Part shown: positions 1 to 11,275 of the stretch, piece after piece
Numbering within the stretch: the stretch's first letter is position 1
Layout of the letters: each line of letters begins with the position of its first letter
Assembly (NCBI GenBank): GCA_002749535.1
Contig: MZZL01000409.1
Location: 1,284,604 to 1,348,603 of the forward strand
Direction: 5' to 3'
DNA from: Apophysomyces variabilis
Lineage: Eukaryota; Mucoromycota; Mucoromycetes; Mucorales; Mucoraceae
Length of the DNA stretch: 64,000 bases
Translations under genes and position numbers: made by a program
The notes under the pieces: model-generated
The model's input: only the letters and a program-made list of their open reading frames with translations
What the model was told of the DNA's origin: nothing
Databases searched by the model: none

Positions 1-2231
1 CGACGGGAACGTACAAGCTAGTGATGTGTCGGATATATGGAACGACAACGATGAGCTCCAGAAGGTCGAGATAGATATCGTCGTGAAACTTGCAAACGCA
101 CTTAGACCATACGTGCCGAAAGGTCGATTAAGCAGCGCAATATCTCTTCGTTTGCGATTTGTTTTGTTATCAAATGCGATTCTTCATGCGACAGGATATT
201 CCAAGTTCACTGCAAATATCTGCCCAACTATCAGCCCTGCCTCAATCCATGCTCTACCTCTCGATGCGGCGTCCATGTATGAGATGTTTGGTTCCAATTC
301 TGCAAAGTTCAATCTATACAAAGAAGATGGAAGCACAATCGACAATATCAGAGAAGCTCGTACGAACAAATCTGCTGTGATTGGTTCCTTCTTTGATCAA
401 GAAAAAGTTAAGCATATTTGCAATACTCGAGGTTTGGAACCGCGGTGGCGAATCACCATTACACCTCATCAAATGGCCGTGATTGACGGTGATGTAAAAA
501 AAGGGAGGGTTATAGATACTTCTCACTACGAAGAAAGAAAGAAAAAGTCGAAAGGAAAGCGTGCAGATAGCGCAAGTAGTCAATTTGAAGATAAATCCGG
601 CTTAGACATCGCCAATATTACATGCTCATTAGAAGATGCAAAACAGAGGGTGAAAGCTCTGGAGTCGGCTGAAAAGCAGATAAAAAACGCGTTGCGGCAG
701 AGGGAGGAAGTCGTCGAAAGCCGAATGGAGAGTTATCGGAGAAGCAAGGACGTAGCTCGAAGAAAAGTCCGCGATAAGCGTAAGAGTGAGAAATTCGATA
801 TCTATGATTCCAGAGCGAAACAGAAACAGACCGACATATATAAAGATTTAAAGGCGGCTAAACTCGAGCGCGCAAAGAGCCAATCTGAACTAAGCAAGAT
901 AAGGTCACAGCTCGCGGATCAACGAAGACTGCGATACATATATCAGAAGGTAAGTGAAGAATATCATATGCATTAGCTAAACAAGAAAATAAACGAAACT
1001 ATAGCAGCTGGATATTCTGAAGAAGCAACAAACGAACAAAGAGACGAAACCAAAAGATGATGAACAAGAACAGGAGACTAAGCTATGTAAAGTTGCGAGT
1101 TGGAATCGCCCAGGTTGCGAAGCCAATACAGAGTTTCTGGACATCTCAGAGCTGCATCAAGAAGTCAAGCAGGATCCCAAGAAGACTATTACTTTTGGCG
1201 GAACGGACTATGGCTTGAGGACTTTGGCGACAACGGTGCCGGTCACTATGGAACGCGCTCGTCTACATTTCGACCTGTATAATCGCCAATTTGGTGACGG
1301 GCAGACGCCTGTGTCTATTCCTAAAGAAATGTCTACGCTTCCTAAGCCGATGAGAATCACAGCTGGTTATCTGGAGGAGAAAACCTTATGTAGGAGTTTT
1401 CGCAAAAAAAGAGAGAGGAGGAAAAAGGTATGATAAAGATAGCCGCTAAGTTTTAGGTTGACTCACTTTGTCTTTAGAATAACCCTGCGGTTATCAGTGC
1501 AGAGAAGACGCTATCGAAAAGATCATCCGCCTCAGCAACCACGGTGGAGCAAGTTTTAGAGTCGCAAGCGGTATTATCCTTCGGCTTCCTTCTGCCTCTA
1601 ACTCATAATAACATACATGTAGGTAAAGAGGAACTGCCGAAGAGAATTGCGAGCTTTCTATCATTCGAATCGGGCAGAGCATGAAAAGCGCACACAAAAA
1701 CTGTATACGGATCGCATCTATGATCAAGTGGCCGCCCAAGAGCGCAAGTTTATTAAGGCTGCAGCGACGACACAGACCGATGGGCGCCAAAAGGCTTTAC
1801 CGATTATGGCCATCGGCACTCAAGGAACTGGAGTCGGTCTACGTCTGAAAGGACATTTAAAACGAGGGGGAAAATGGCTCCGTAAACGTCATCGCCGATA
1901 TGTGCCTGTATCCATGACCAATGAACACAGAAGTTCCCAGTTATGCGTCTACTGTTTTGAACGAGTTGAACGAGCTAAAGCACGGCGAAGAAAGAGCAGA
2001 CAGTGGAAGACTGTGAGAGTAAACGGTGCCTCACAATGCGTAAACCCCTGCTGTCCGGCGTACCAGTCCGGCCATGCCACGCAAAACAGAGATGTTCAAG
2101 CGGCTGTAGCAATAGGTCTGGCATCTGCCAGTAACATCCTATCAGCAAACAGAAGCACGTTGACCCCATTTGACCCCAGCATATTCTCGGCTGGAAAACC
2201 GTTTGTTCCCGGCGCCACCAATTTTTGGTAA
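1..2231 (+). CDS. Fanzor-type RNA-guided nuclease (TnpB-like), 5' partial
   Basis: Eukaryotic TnpB homologue (Fanzor/OMEGA family). Members are transposon-encoded DNA nucleases guided by an RNA from the element's own end. The reading frame is open from base 2, so the gene starts before the window. Exons are 1-949, 1005-1427, 1478-1570 and 1623-2231; introns of 55, 50 and 52 bp all keep phase 0, giving about 690 residues here. An N-terminal region is followed by a long charged coiled coil (residues about 205-310). RuvC-I Asp is in FGGTDYGL (bases about 1197-1220). RuvC-II Glu is in MTNEHRSSQLC. A CxxC...C zinc-ribbon-like segment precedes RuvC-III Asp in QNRDVQAA (bases about 2086-2109). All three catalytic acids appear present and no stop or frameshift interrupts the spliced frame, so this copy may be functional. 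The family call rests on motif order and spacing. Activity is inference. Confidence 0.8.
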
Positions 2232-2420
2232 GTCGGCTTCTATCAAATAATTATTGCGTATTCATCATGTGTCCTGACGTTAAAGGTGCGTGAATTCTTC
2301 TCGGAAGCTCTGTGAAGAGTAAGTAGTAGTTCTGCCCTTGCGATAATAGTTCTTATGACAATGAAGGTTGAGAGAACCGGGACCTGTCGCTATGACAGGA
2401 GTTATCAGGACCTATGCCTC
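2232..2420 (+). ncRNA. Candidate Fanzor guide-RNA (omega-RNA) region
   Basis: The guide RNA of Fanzor/TnpB elements normally lies at or just after the 3' end of the nuclease gene. Directly downstream of the stop there is non-coding sequence with a perfect hairpin at 2383-2399: a 6-bp stem CCTGTC/GACAGG with a 5-base loop. The flanking sequence repeats GGACCT. Position and hairpin fit a guide scaffold, but neither the element's right end nor a transcript can be seen, so this is only a candidate. Confidence 0.25.
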
Positions 2421-5074
2421 AGGTAAGAGAAACAGGTACTCTGAGACTGAGAAACAATTTTAACGCTTTATTTGAGTCACAGAGGAGTTTTAGAGTTCAG
2501 ATACCGCAGTACATGACTACGTTTTCGACTTTAATGAGTCAGTCTTCAAATCTAACTTTTTTTCTTCGTCTCTGCGATGGTGCCACTCTAATGACTCCGT
2601 CTGTTAGGTAATGACAGATATGTGTGACAAACGTATCCGTCGGAGTACACATGCTGATATTTACCGTATAATAAAGCAAAAACCTAGAAGGAGCGATACA
2701 CTCAAAGCCACACAAGAAAAGAAACAGAAAATATTTTGCATACTTCATCTTCTGCCTACCTCAGCAACATAGAACGTCATATGGGTGCAGGCTTGAACAT
2801 AGGCCAGTTTACTTAATGTGGCACCAAGCAGGATTTTTTGTGGAATCTTTGGCTTTGCAGTTTAAATATAATAAACAAAGAATAGGACATGTCTCAAGCC
2901 CCATTGGTCAATTAATGCTGTCTTGCAGCACATTTGGTGCGCAGTAATATGTTTTCTGTTTGCAATGACTCAATCCTGGTCATCCTTGATATAGTACACT
3001 CTTTCCTATTTCAATGAAAGAGTCACGTAGCCAGGACGGAGTCTATTACATAAGGCTTTGGTGGCGATTTGGCTCGTTAGTAATAAAAGTTTTTGTACCA
3101 TTGTCTACAGATACCGAAGGGGCTTTTTACAGGATTTCGTGGAAGAATAGTCTTTGCAAGTAATTGACAATGATAGCGTTAGATCATGCTATATACCTTC
3201 AGTAACAGGACATGTTATGGATAGCGACGGTGATTTTCCCCTCTTAACTACTAACTTTTGCATAAATGTTCTCGGTAAGCATTTTTATTCACTCAAATAT
3301 ATCTGTTGCTAATGATCTTTTTTTTGCCACTGCTTATTTGTTAAACGCAATGAGGCTATTAGGTCCAAAAAGTTATCTAAGAGCTAATAACATCGCAATG
3401 TCTCTATTTGATACAAGAACAAAATCTTCCCAAAGCAACAGCATTCGTGAACAAAGCATGCCTAGGTTATCCATCAGTGGGAATCAAAGCTAACAGTTTG
3501 TTGCTTACGATGTGAAAAGAAAACATGCTATTATGACAGCATTGCTAGAGTACAAAACGGACCTTTATAAAAACATAGCCTTGAATATCATGCTTTTCTG
3601 GTTTATTCATTTGGCTTTGCAATTCTGTAGTATTCATATACGTGAATTTATTACTATGGATGGGTGAATCGCCAACTGAATGTTGAGGATCGAAACAAAT
3701 GCTAAATGTCTTGGCTCGTATCACGCGACACACAAGGAATTGAACTGCCGTCTTCGTTCAAATACCATAACAGGAATATTGTGCGGTTACCAGCAATCCC
3801 ATTGTAAAATGGTGTTCCATTTAAATCGTGTTTCAGTAACAGATAACTGTTAGCAAATTGACCTTTTTTCTATCAAAAAGTGCGAGCAGCACACAGAGAG
3901 ATATTTAATGCTCTCATTTATTGGTTAGACTGAAAGAACAAGATCGTATAAAAGCCTAATTATCAGTACAGTGGGTTTGCCTTTTGACATGACTACTACC
4001 AGAAGTAAAAAACCGGCGTTCTTATCAATTACTATCGGGGCAGATAGGGAGCCACTCAAAAGGACAGATGTGATGCAATAAAAGCCTACCAGACACGACG
4101 CCAAGGAAATCGGTATTGTTTCTTCCGTGAGAATGACATAAAGAAAACAAAAGATTGTTCACTTTAAATACAACATTTGCATTGCCGAAGGACAGTGATT
4201 CCCATACCACTATTCAATTCATTTAATCAGTATATGATTTTATGAATGTTCTGTAGCACAGTATATGATACTATAGGTACTTTATTCACAGAAAGAGATG
4301 AATCTTGTCAATGAGTGGGATGACAAAAAGTAGCCGGTACAACAACCGTTTTCACACGGACAGTATTCCGGATTTTCTGATATTCAAAGACAGGGGGATA
4401 TGGTCTTGGCAACCGACGTACAAATGTAAGTCAGGAACTTGCCAAGCGTTGGATTTGACGAGTCTAATGGGACAGAGCACATGGCTGTACTCCAAACGAC
4501 CATGGACAAATAGTCAATACCAAGCGCCAGTTGCACTCTATTTCCAAATATGGATAGTTGTGTTACGATGTTTGCACACAAGTCAGTATTCATCGTCAGC
4601 TACGTCTTGGCCTTTTACTCTGAAAAGTTGATTGTATTTCTTGTCATATTCTTGGCATGTTTACTGTGTTATTTTGTGTCCTTGGCAGCAATTTAATGGA
4701 TGATGATTTGGCAGCGTTATGCTGTGAAGGAGATTAATACATAGGATCCCTGGTAATTGCAACGTTTTTTTTGAGTTGCCGCCCCGCTCCATTTCCTTGT
4801 GTTACACATACAGAGATCAGAGCCATGCACGTTATCAAATGTTTCCGAACAAAAAACCAAAGACGAGAATAGTGTTATATAAAGTAGAAGTATCAATGCG
4901 GATTGCGGAGCTAATCCTAGACGAAAGCAAACTCAAATTTGACTGAGAAATACGCTAATCAGCGCAGGCCTTCATTTGCCAAGAGGTATGTGTATCGTAT
5001 AAATACCATTTGCCTCCGATCCTCTCTTCTCAATATCATCTTTTTCCCTTTCACCCTCCCAAACGCAATTCCTA
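2421..5074. other. Gene-poor stretch upstream of the ankyrin gene
   Basis: I see no convincing gene. The longest open frame (4305-4631, 108 codons) has no recognisable motif and overlaps others on the opposite strand. A TATATAAAG sequence at 4876-4884 and pyrimidine-rich DNA at about 5010-5070 may be the promoter and leader of the following ankyrin gene. Confidence 0.5.
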
Positions 5075-6139
5075 ATGATGTATCATTCCCAATTTCAGAT
5101 TTCCAACCTCGCCTTACCGTTGACACCGCCCATGACACCAACTTCCCAATCATCCGAACATGACACGGCCTGCTTATCACTAAAATGGAAACAATCTGGC
5201 ATGGATCAACCATTGTACAAAGATACGGAGTTAAATGCCAATGACGTGGAACAGGGTTTGACTCTGTTGAGTTGGGCTTGTCACTCTCATTCAGAATTCT
5301 ATCTCAAGAAATATCTACAAGCATATGACCTTGACATAAACAAGACGTCAGGTCCGGCAAATGAAACTGCCTTACACATCGCTGCCTCTGCAGGTTTCAT
5401 TGTGGGTGTGAAATTGCTCGCCCAACATCCTGACATTCGCATCAACGCAGTGAATAAGTACGGCCAGACAGCACTCCATCTTGCGGCACAAACCAATCAT
5501 CCACGCTGTATCCGAGCTTTGTTAGCACATGGGGCGCGACCGGATTTATCAGATGGCCGAGGTCAACTCGCCCTCCATGTGGCCATCAATCGGCGGCACA
5601 TGCATTGTGTCACGGAACTATTACAAGACCCTGAACTTCTGACAGTTCCATCCCAAATCGATAAGCGGGATGCTATCGAAATGGCAGTTGTCGTTGGCGA
5701 TGCTCCAATCCTCAAACAATTATTGTCCACCGCCCATGAGAGGCAACAACGACGTAGACAGAAGTCATTGCTACATCTGGCAGTGTTCTATAACCGGATA
5801 GAGTGCTTGCAGTTGCTGGTAGATTTCGGTTACGACGTCAATGAGGACATTGTAGAAAGCCCGTTGTATCTAGCAGTTCAGCAACGTAAATTTGATCTGG
5901 TACGACTGCTTCGAAAAGCAGGTGCCAATCCATGTTTAGCTGATGGAACAAACCCAAGTCTTGGATACGCTATTCATCACGGCTTACTCGAGATGGTACC
6001 CATGTTGGTGACTTTATCTACTTCAACAGAATTTATCGAACAAGCGATTTTCTTGGCAGATTACCTTAGTCGTTCTCAACGGAATCAAACCATTGATCTT
6101 ATCATTCGAACCCTCAAGGCCATCGCAGCTAAAACATAG
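5075..6139 (+). CDS. Ankyrin-repeat protein
   Basis: Single-exon open frame of 354 residues. After a short polar, Pro/Thr/Ser-rich N-terminus (about 1-60) it carries ankyrin repeats with the TALHxAA helix signature. Clear repeats are at about 97-127 (ETALHIAAS), 130-160 (QTALHLAAQ) and 164-190 (LALHVAINR). A second block follows at about 230-260 (SLLHLAVFY), 262-290 (SPLYLAVQQ) and 294-315, after a basic linker RQQRRRQK near 224-230. Ankyrin repeats mediate protein binding. There is no catalytic domain, membrane segment or signal peptide, so the partner and process cannot be named. The start could be either of two adjacent ATGs. Confidence 0.85.
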   Translation: MMYHSQFQISNLALPLTPPMTPTSQSSEHDTACLSLKWKQSGMDQPLYKDTELNANDVEQGLTLLSWACHSHSEFYLKKYLQAYDLDINKTSGPANETALHIAASAGFIVGVKLLAQHPDIRINAVNKYGQTALHLAAQTNHPRCIRALLAHGARPDLSDGRGQLALHVAINRRHMHCVTELLQDPELLTVPSQIDKRDAIEMAVVVGDAPILKQLLSTAHERQQRRRQKSLLHLAVFYNRIECLQLLVDFGYDVNEDIVESPLYLAVQQRKFDLVRLLRKAGANPCLADGTNPSLGYAIHHGLLEMVPMLVTLSTSTEFIEQAIFLADYLSRSQRNQTIDLIIRTLKAIAAKT

Positions 6140-7231
6140 ATTGTCATTCCTTTTTCATCAAATCCATAACCTCATCTGTACATAGCTTCCCGACAAAAAG
6201 TTCTGTTTTCTCATTTGATTTACTCAATATTTCTTTCTTTCCCCATTATTATTTTCTTTTTCTTTTGCCTTTTTATAAATGAACAGGCGGTCATTCCCTT
6301 ACACATATGATATATTTCCGTTTTACTCCCTACGAGCGTTGACGTTCTTGACCTTATTATGCAAACATCTGACATTCTATTTAATTATGATCAAATCTTT
6401 ATATTACCTGTATATAAAATAAATACTATAATGATTAAAAGAAAAAAAAGAGAAGTTACGTACAGAATTTGTGAATGTAGTGAAACACAGTCGACAAAGG
6501 GAATGCAAAAGTCTTTGCCAGGAAACTTGCGCCAACTAAAACGTACTTTTCGTTAGCAAACAGGATAACTTTGCGCTATTTCTCAGTGCATTCTGCGTTC
6601 TCTGAGTTTTTACAAAAGTATTTCTTCCATGGCGTAACGGGAGCTCATCCTTCTGAGTCTATGAGGAGTCGTCTTTTACTGGTCCGTTTGCAAAAGACAT
6701 TTCAATAGAATGTACCCAATTGTTAGTGTTGCAGTCCGTCGAATGTAAGTAAATGGTAATGGATGTTCATTAATTCAAGAAAGATTCTTTCAACTGATTA
6801 GTTCACTTTATTGAGATATCAAGTAAAATAGTAGCGACCAATAAATGTTCTCAGGATTGTATAGTTGGGGTCTCATACGGAAGAAAGACAAACTATATAA
6901 AAGCTATCAGGGTAATCGTCAAAGCTGCTTAGCATCATGTCAAAAATGTTGACGACATCTAAACTGGGAATTGCATTAAACGTCATGATATGCCGTTTAA
7001 AACATTCTTCATGAGGCTCTTCATAACATTGAATAAACGACGTCCACAGACACCAAATTGGAAGCCATCACTTTTCAAATGATGGACAAAATACTACTGA
7101 TTGCGTTTAGAGCGGGAATGTTCGGAGCAAAAGGGTAAGCTTCAAGGAAGGGGAAAAGATAGCAGTAGTTAACAGGAATAGAAGATACTTAAAAACGATC
7201 GACAGTGGTGATCTGAGCGCTGTAACTGTAG
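6140..7231. other. Intergenic DNA, AT-rich
   Basis: Begins with a pyrimidine-rich stretch (about 6150-6290) likely to be the ankyrin gene's 3' untranslated region. A short frame at about 7078-7134 contains ILLIAFRAGMFGAKG before a GTAAGC, which may belong to the Fanzor relic that follows. Nothing else is recognised. Confidence 0.4.
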
Positions 7232-7435
7232 ATGGCTTCTTTATCCCAGGTTAGTGCATCTTATTTTATGTTCGTGTTTATGGAACGGTATCTCCAGGTT
7301 TGCCGTGCATGTATGAGAAGAGACTTAAGCAAGGTCACCACAGCCTGCGGTATTTTCACACCACGGTGTAGCAGTACACAAAAATGTCACATACTATGGC
7401 AAAGAGATGTTAACTCGGCTAAGGCGACAGCTTGA
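7232..7435 (+). pseudogene. Fanzor-like nuclease, C-terminal relic
   Basis: A 67-codon frame reads like the end of a TnpB/Fanzor protein. It has a zinc-ribbon pattern (VCRAC, then further cysteines in PRCSSTQKC) directly followed by LWQRDVNSAKA, the RuvC-III Asp motif that ends this family. The rest of a nuclease cannot be assembled from the surrounding 1 kb, so it is a remnant rather than a gene. It lies just upstream of PAM16. Its motif wording (WQRDVN) differs from the copy at 1-2231 (QNRDVQ), so it probably comes from another lineage. Confidence 0.55.
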
Positions 7436-7625
7436 ATTCCCTGCAGAATTTCATGGACCGCAGTAGTTTACTTCTTAATATTACCACTACGAATATGGCT
7501 TCCTGTTAAATTATGGTAGCAGTGATTCAGATGTAGCAACTCTCCGATGGTGCGGGGTTGAGATTAAACAACAAACGACCAAGCCACTTGCTCTGTGTGT
7601 CTTTTCCCCCACCCTAGTTACAGTT

Positions 7626-8236
7626 ATGGTAAGACAAGGACCCATGGGCAAAACGAAAAAGATGACCGAAGGAATAACGAGGAGATCTGTAGTCAGCGAG
7701 ATTAATTGCACAACTCGTCGTATCTCTAGGTACGGTGGTGGGCCGTGCATTCATTGCAGCCTATCAGCAAGCCGCAGCTAGTAAGTACTTAGAAAATGGA
7801 GAAAGGAAGGTCACTATGGAACCAATGGAGCTGACAGCTTTGCCTAGATGCTGCTCAAGGTGGTGGGCGTGCAGCTCGTGGTGCTGCCGGTAAGAAGGAG
7901 GCTGTGGTCGATGCTCTCACTCGCAAAACCGGCATGTCGATGGAAGAAGCTTGTCAAATCCTGAATATAACTAAGGATGTCGATATTGCTAAGTTAACCA
8001 AGGTAGTGTACAAGGGTTCGTAATTTTCTCTTACTGATAATGTGTTGCAGAACTACGAGCACTTGTTTAGCGTGAATGATACAGCAAAAGGAGGATCATT
8101 TTATCTTCAGTCGAAGGTTGTGAGAGCAAAAGAACGGTTTGAAATGGAACTGGCGGAAGAAAAGAGGATGAAGGAAGCTAGCGAAGCTGAAGCGAAACAG
8201 CAGCAGCAGCAACGAGAGCAGCAACAACAGCAGTAA
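7626..8236 (+). CDS. PAM16: Mitochondrial import motor subunit PAM16/TIM16
   Basis: J-like protein of the presequence translocase-associated motor at the matrix face of the inner membrane. It binds PAM18 and restrains its stimulation of mtHsp70. Exons are 7626-7628, 7693-7780, 7848-8002 and 8051-8236; introns of 64, 67 and 48 bp. The first coding exon is only ATG. The spliced protein is about 143 residues. The N-terminus [18 protein letters not shown] is the membrane-facing segment. The degenerate J domain runs from [12 protein letters not shown] to [10 protein letters not shown], followed by the family signature [15 protein letters not shown]. The C-terminus is a Gln-rich tail (CAG/CAA repeats). 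As the family expects, the J domain has no HPD motif. Confidence 0.93.
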
Positions 8237-8809
8237 TTCACTACCTTCATGAACTTTTTATATCCTCTCAAGTCCCTCTTTGTAAAAACTCGGTTTTCTC
8301 CTCTTTCCTCGTTGTGTTTTCATTTTTTCATGACTAGATTAAAAAAGTACTGCGTGTAGAGCATGCTTAGTACAGAGACTGTGAACTCTGCGTTAAGAGG
8401 TATAAAGATTAAAAATGGAAGGACAAATAGATAAGCCGAATTTGGCAGGCTGTTGATATCATCCATACCCGAAGTCAAGGGGAATCATCACGCCACTGAC
8501 CGAGTGATAGATCGACTGATAAGTGCGTCAGGAGTTGTAGCAAAGTTTAAGATGTAGTACATGCGGTGATAATATGGATTGTCATGGTCATCTATCTAAC
8601 AACCTCCCCCATCATTACTTGGCTGCGAGTATATGCAAGAAACAAACAAAGAGTGATCGACCGCGCGACATCTTTTGGTTATCAGAGGGGCGGAGAGGTT
8701 ATCGATCAACGTCTATCCATATTCCGCAACAAACTTAGAGCTCCGTTCGGTATAAAAGAGTCACTGCTTGCTATATTTTTTCTTCTTGTGTTTGTTTTTT
8801 AGAACCCAA
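8237..8809. promoter_or_regulatory. PAM16-PKA intergenic region with TATA box
   Basis: A TATAAAAG at 8751-8758 lies 52 bp before the kinase start codon and is the likely core promoter, followed by a T-rich leader. The rest (8237-8740) shows no gene. A TTTTTTAG just before the ATG also resembles a 3' splice site, so a 5'-UTR intron is possible. Confidence 0.5.
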
Positions 8810-10095
8810 ATGAATGTTACATCGGTACCTTGTGGACTGCTGTCATATCCGCAGACTTCATTAAAAACCATACCATCACCACCCGCATCACGACCACGAT
8901 CACCTAAGCTAAACACAGCCTCTTTACCTTCGCCGCAACACACTCCTCGTACTTCTTGCATTCTGATTCATAATGACGCTGCTCCATCCATACCCATCCC
9001 CCTTTCAGATACTGTTCCTACTACAACGACTAAACTTCGTTCGACCGATTTCGAACTGATCCAAACCATTGGCAAAGGATCCTTTGGTCGGGTTCATCTA
9101 GCACAGACGCTGGATGGTCGGGTTTGTGCGATCAAGGCGATGAGCAAGAATTATATTTTGCAGCGTCGTCATGTTGAGCATATCAACAACGAGCGATCCA
9201 TTTTGAGCTCCCTTAGACATCCCTTCTTAGTGAAAGCTTGGGGGACATTTCAACAAGGTCCATTTGTATTTCTGGTCATGGATTTCATTCCAGGTGGTGA
9301 ACTGTTTAGGATCCTACGGAAGGAAAAGGTATGCGACGCATTTGTATCAACCGAAGAATCTAAAATCGATGTGCGGAGAAATTTTCAGAATCCAAAACCA
9401 TGTTTTACTCCGCTCAGGTCACTCTGGCATTGGAGTTCCTTCATCAACAACATGTCATCTACCGCGACCTGAAACCTGAAAATATCTTGATAGACCGTCA
9501 TGGCAATATTAAATTAACAGATTTCGGGTTTGCTAAGAAAGTGATGGACAAGACAAACACTTTATGCGGCACACCGGACTACCTCGGTAAGAAATACAAC
9601 GGCTGATCTACATCAAAGCAAAGCCTATCTGAGACAATGTTTTTCATTTTAGCACCGGAGATGATTCGTGGTCAGGGATATACAAAGGCCATTGACTGGT
9701 GGGCGTTGGGTGTCTTGATATTCGAGATGCTGGTAGGCAACGCACCGTTCAAGGATCGGTGTCCAATAGACCAATATCAAAAGATCTTGGACTGCGAAAT
9801 TTGTTGGCCAGCCAGCATGAGTCGACCAGCAAGGGACCTGATCTCTCATTTATTGGTCACGGAACCAAGTCGCCGGTATGGGCCGACAGAGATCAAGCAG
9901 CACCCTTGGTTCCCCGCAGGTTATGTGGACGACATGCTAAAGGAACAGACCATTCCGCCACCTTTTGTTCCGCATATCACATATGAAATGGATACCAGCT
10001 GTTTTGCCAAGTATGACGAACTGAACATGCCTTACGATCAAATTAAGGACCCATATTATCAACTGGATCAAGATACTTATTTCAAAGACTTTTAA
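8810..10095 (+). CDS. cAMP-dependent protein kinase catalytic subunit
   Basis: AGC-family Ser/Thr kinase, the catalytic half of PKA. Exons are 8810-9328, 9379-9586 and 9653-10095 (introns 50 and 66 bp), giving 389 residues. A Pro/Ser/Thr-rich N-terminal extension (about 1-78) precedes the kinase domain. Visible kinase motifs are glycine loop GKGSFGRV (88-95), Lys in CAIKAM (about 109), catalytic YRDLKPEN (201-208), DFGFAKK (221-227), activation-loop Thr in [14 protein letters not shown] and [12 protein letters not shown]. The C-terminus ends in the hydrophobic FKDF typical of PKA, which docks on the kinase itself and is recognised by PDK1. Splicing at 9586/9653 rebuilds the APE Ala codon. The long N-terminal tail is usual for fungal PKAs. 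Confidence 0.95.
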
Positions 10096-11275
10096 CATAA
10101 TACAAGCATACACGAACACGAACATATACATACTTACATAATGTTTGACTCTTATAGAAGGACCCTTTTATCCTTTGTTTCATTCTTTTCCGTTTGCTTC
10201 TGAAACCAAATAAAAGACTTATACAATCAAAAATGCAGTGAATTTGTTCTTATGGAGTTCCAAAACAACGCTATTTGTATCTACGCAATTCGGTTAATCC
10301 CTGACAACGTTATGATTCGTTCATATCGACGTGGAGTAACTTTTTTCTCCACGTTGATTGCAGATTTCTTTTAATTCAGTGCAACGAGCTGGGACCTGTC
10401 CAAAATTGGCAAGTAAGAAATACGGAAAGAAGGGAATTGGCTGGAATGAGGCGGGACGCAATTGATCATTACACGTAACGCGCGATCGGGGGAACCCAAA
10501 AATAAAGAAAGTTCGCCTTTTTTCTCCCCGCATAACCAACCAGTTACGGATGAACTATTCATACATATACTATTTTGTTTTTATTCCCCAAAAGGAATAA
10601 GATGACCCATAAAATACAAAAGAAATGAAGGCAAATTAAGGACTTGCAGCTAGGTTCCCATGATGATGGGAAAAAAACAGTAGTAAGGTTTCCGTCTTGA
10701 GATGCGGGTGATTTGGGGTAACCCAACGCCATTTGATTGGATGGGACAGTGCTGGAAAAAAAAAGAGGCCATGGCAAGTTTTTTTCTCAACCTCGTCATG
10801 AATATTTTTTTAATTGAACAGAGACCCAGCTGGCTGAGAATTCTTTAGCCGTGTTTCATTCCCTAGAATGGAATGAATATGAGGTCATGACGCAACAAAA
10901 CTTCTTTTTTGTTTATGGCATTGTTATAACCTAAAGAAATGAATTGCTAGTCAAGATGAGTAGCTAAGCCTCAAAAGGAAAAAAAAGATCAACCCATCTC
11001 TTTACCCGCCCTCCATCTACTAGAGAGAGAGAATTCCGGGCAACTTTGTTCTTGTACCTGGACCGGGACTTACCTTGCATCGAACGGACTCTCAAAATAA
11101 ACGGTGTCGGATTTTGATCGCTCTTTGCTAAAACGTGACGAAGTGTCACAAACATTTTAGCTTAGATCCATCTTAATTTAAAGAGAGACAGGTGAATAAA
11201 AAAGCAATAGACAAAAGTTGACATTTCTTCTCTTTTCTTTTTGATTGTTTTATTATTTTTTACATTTTAAAAATT
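10096..11275. other. PKA-transporter intergenic region
   Basis: About 1.2 kb without a recognisable gene. Short open frames on the minus strand (10321-10777) overlap one another and show no family signature. The last 60 bases are T-rich and A/T-rich, a probable leader for the transporter. Confidence 0.5.
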
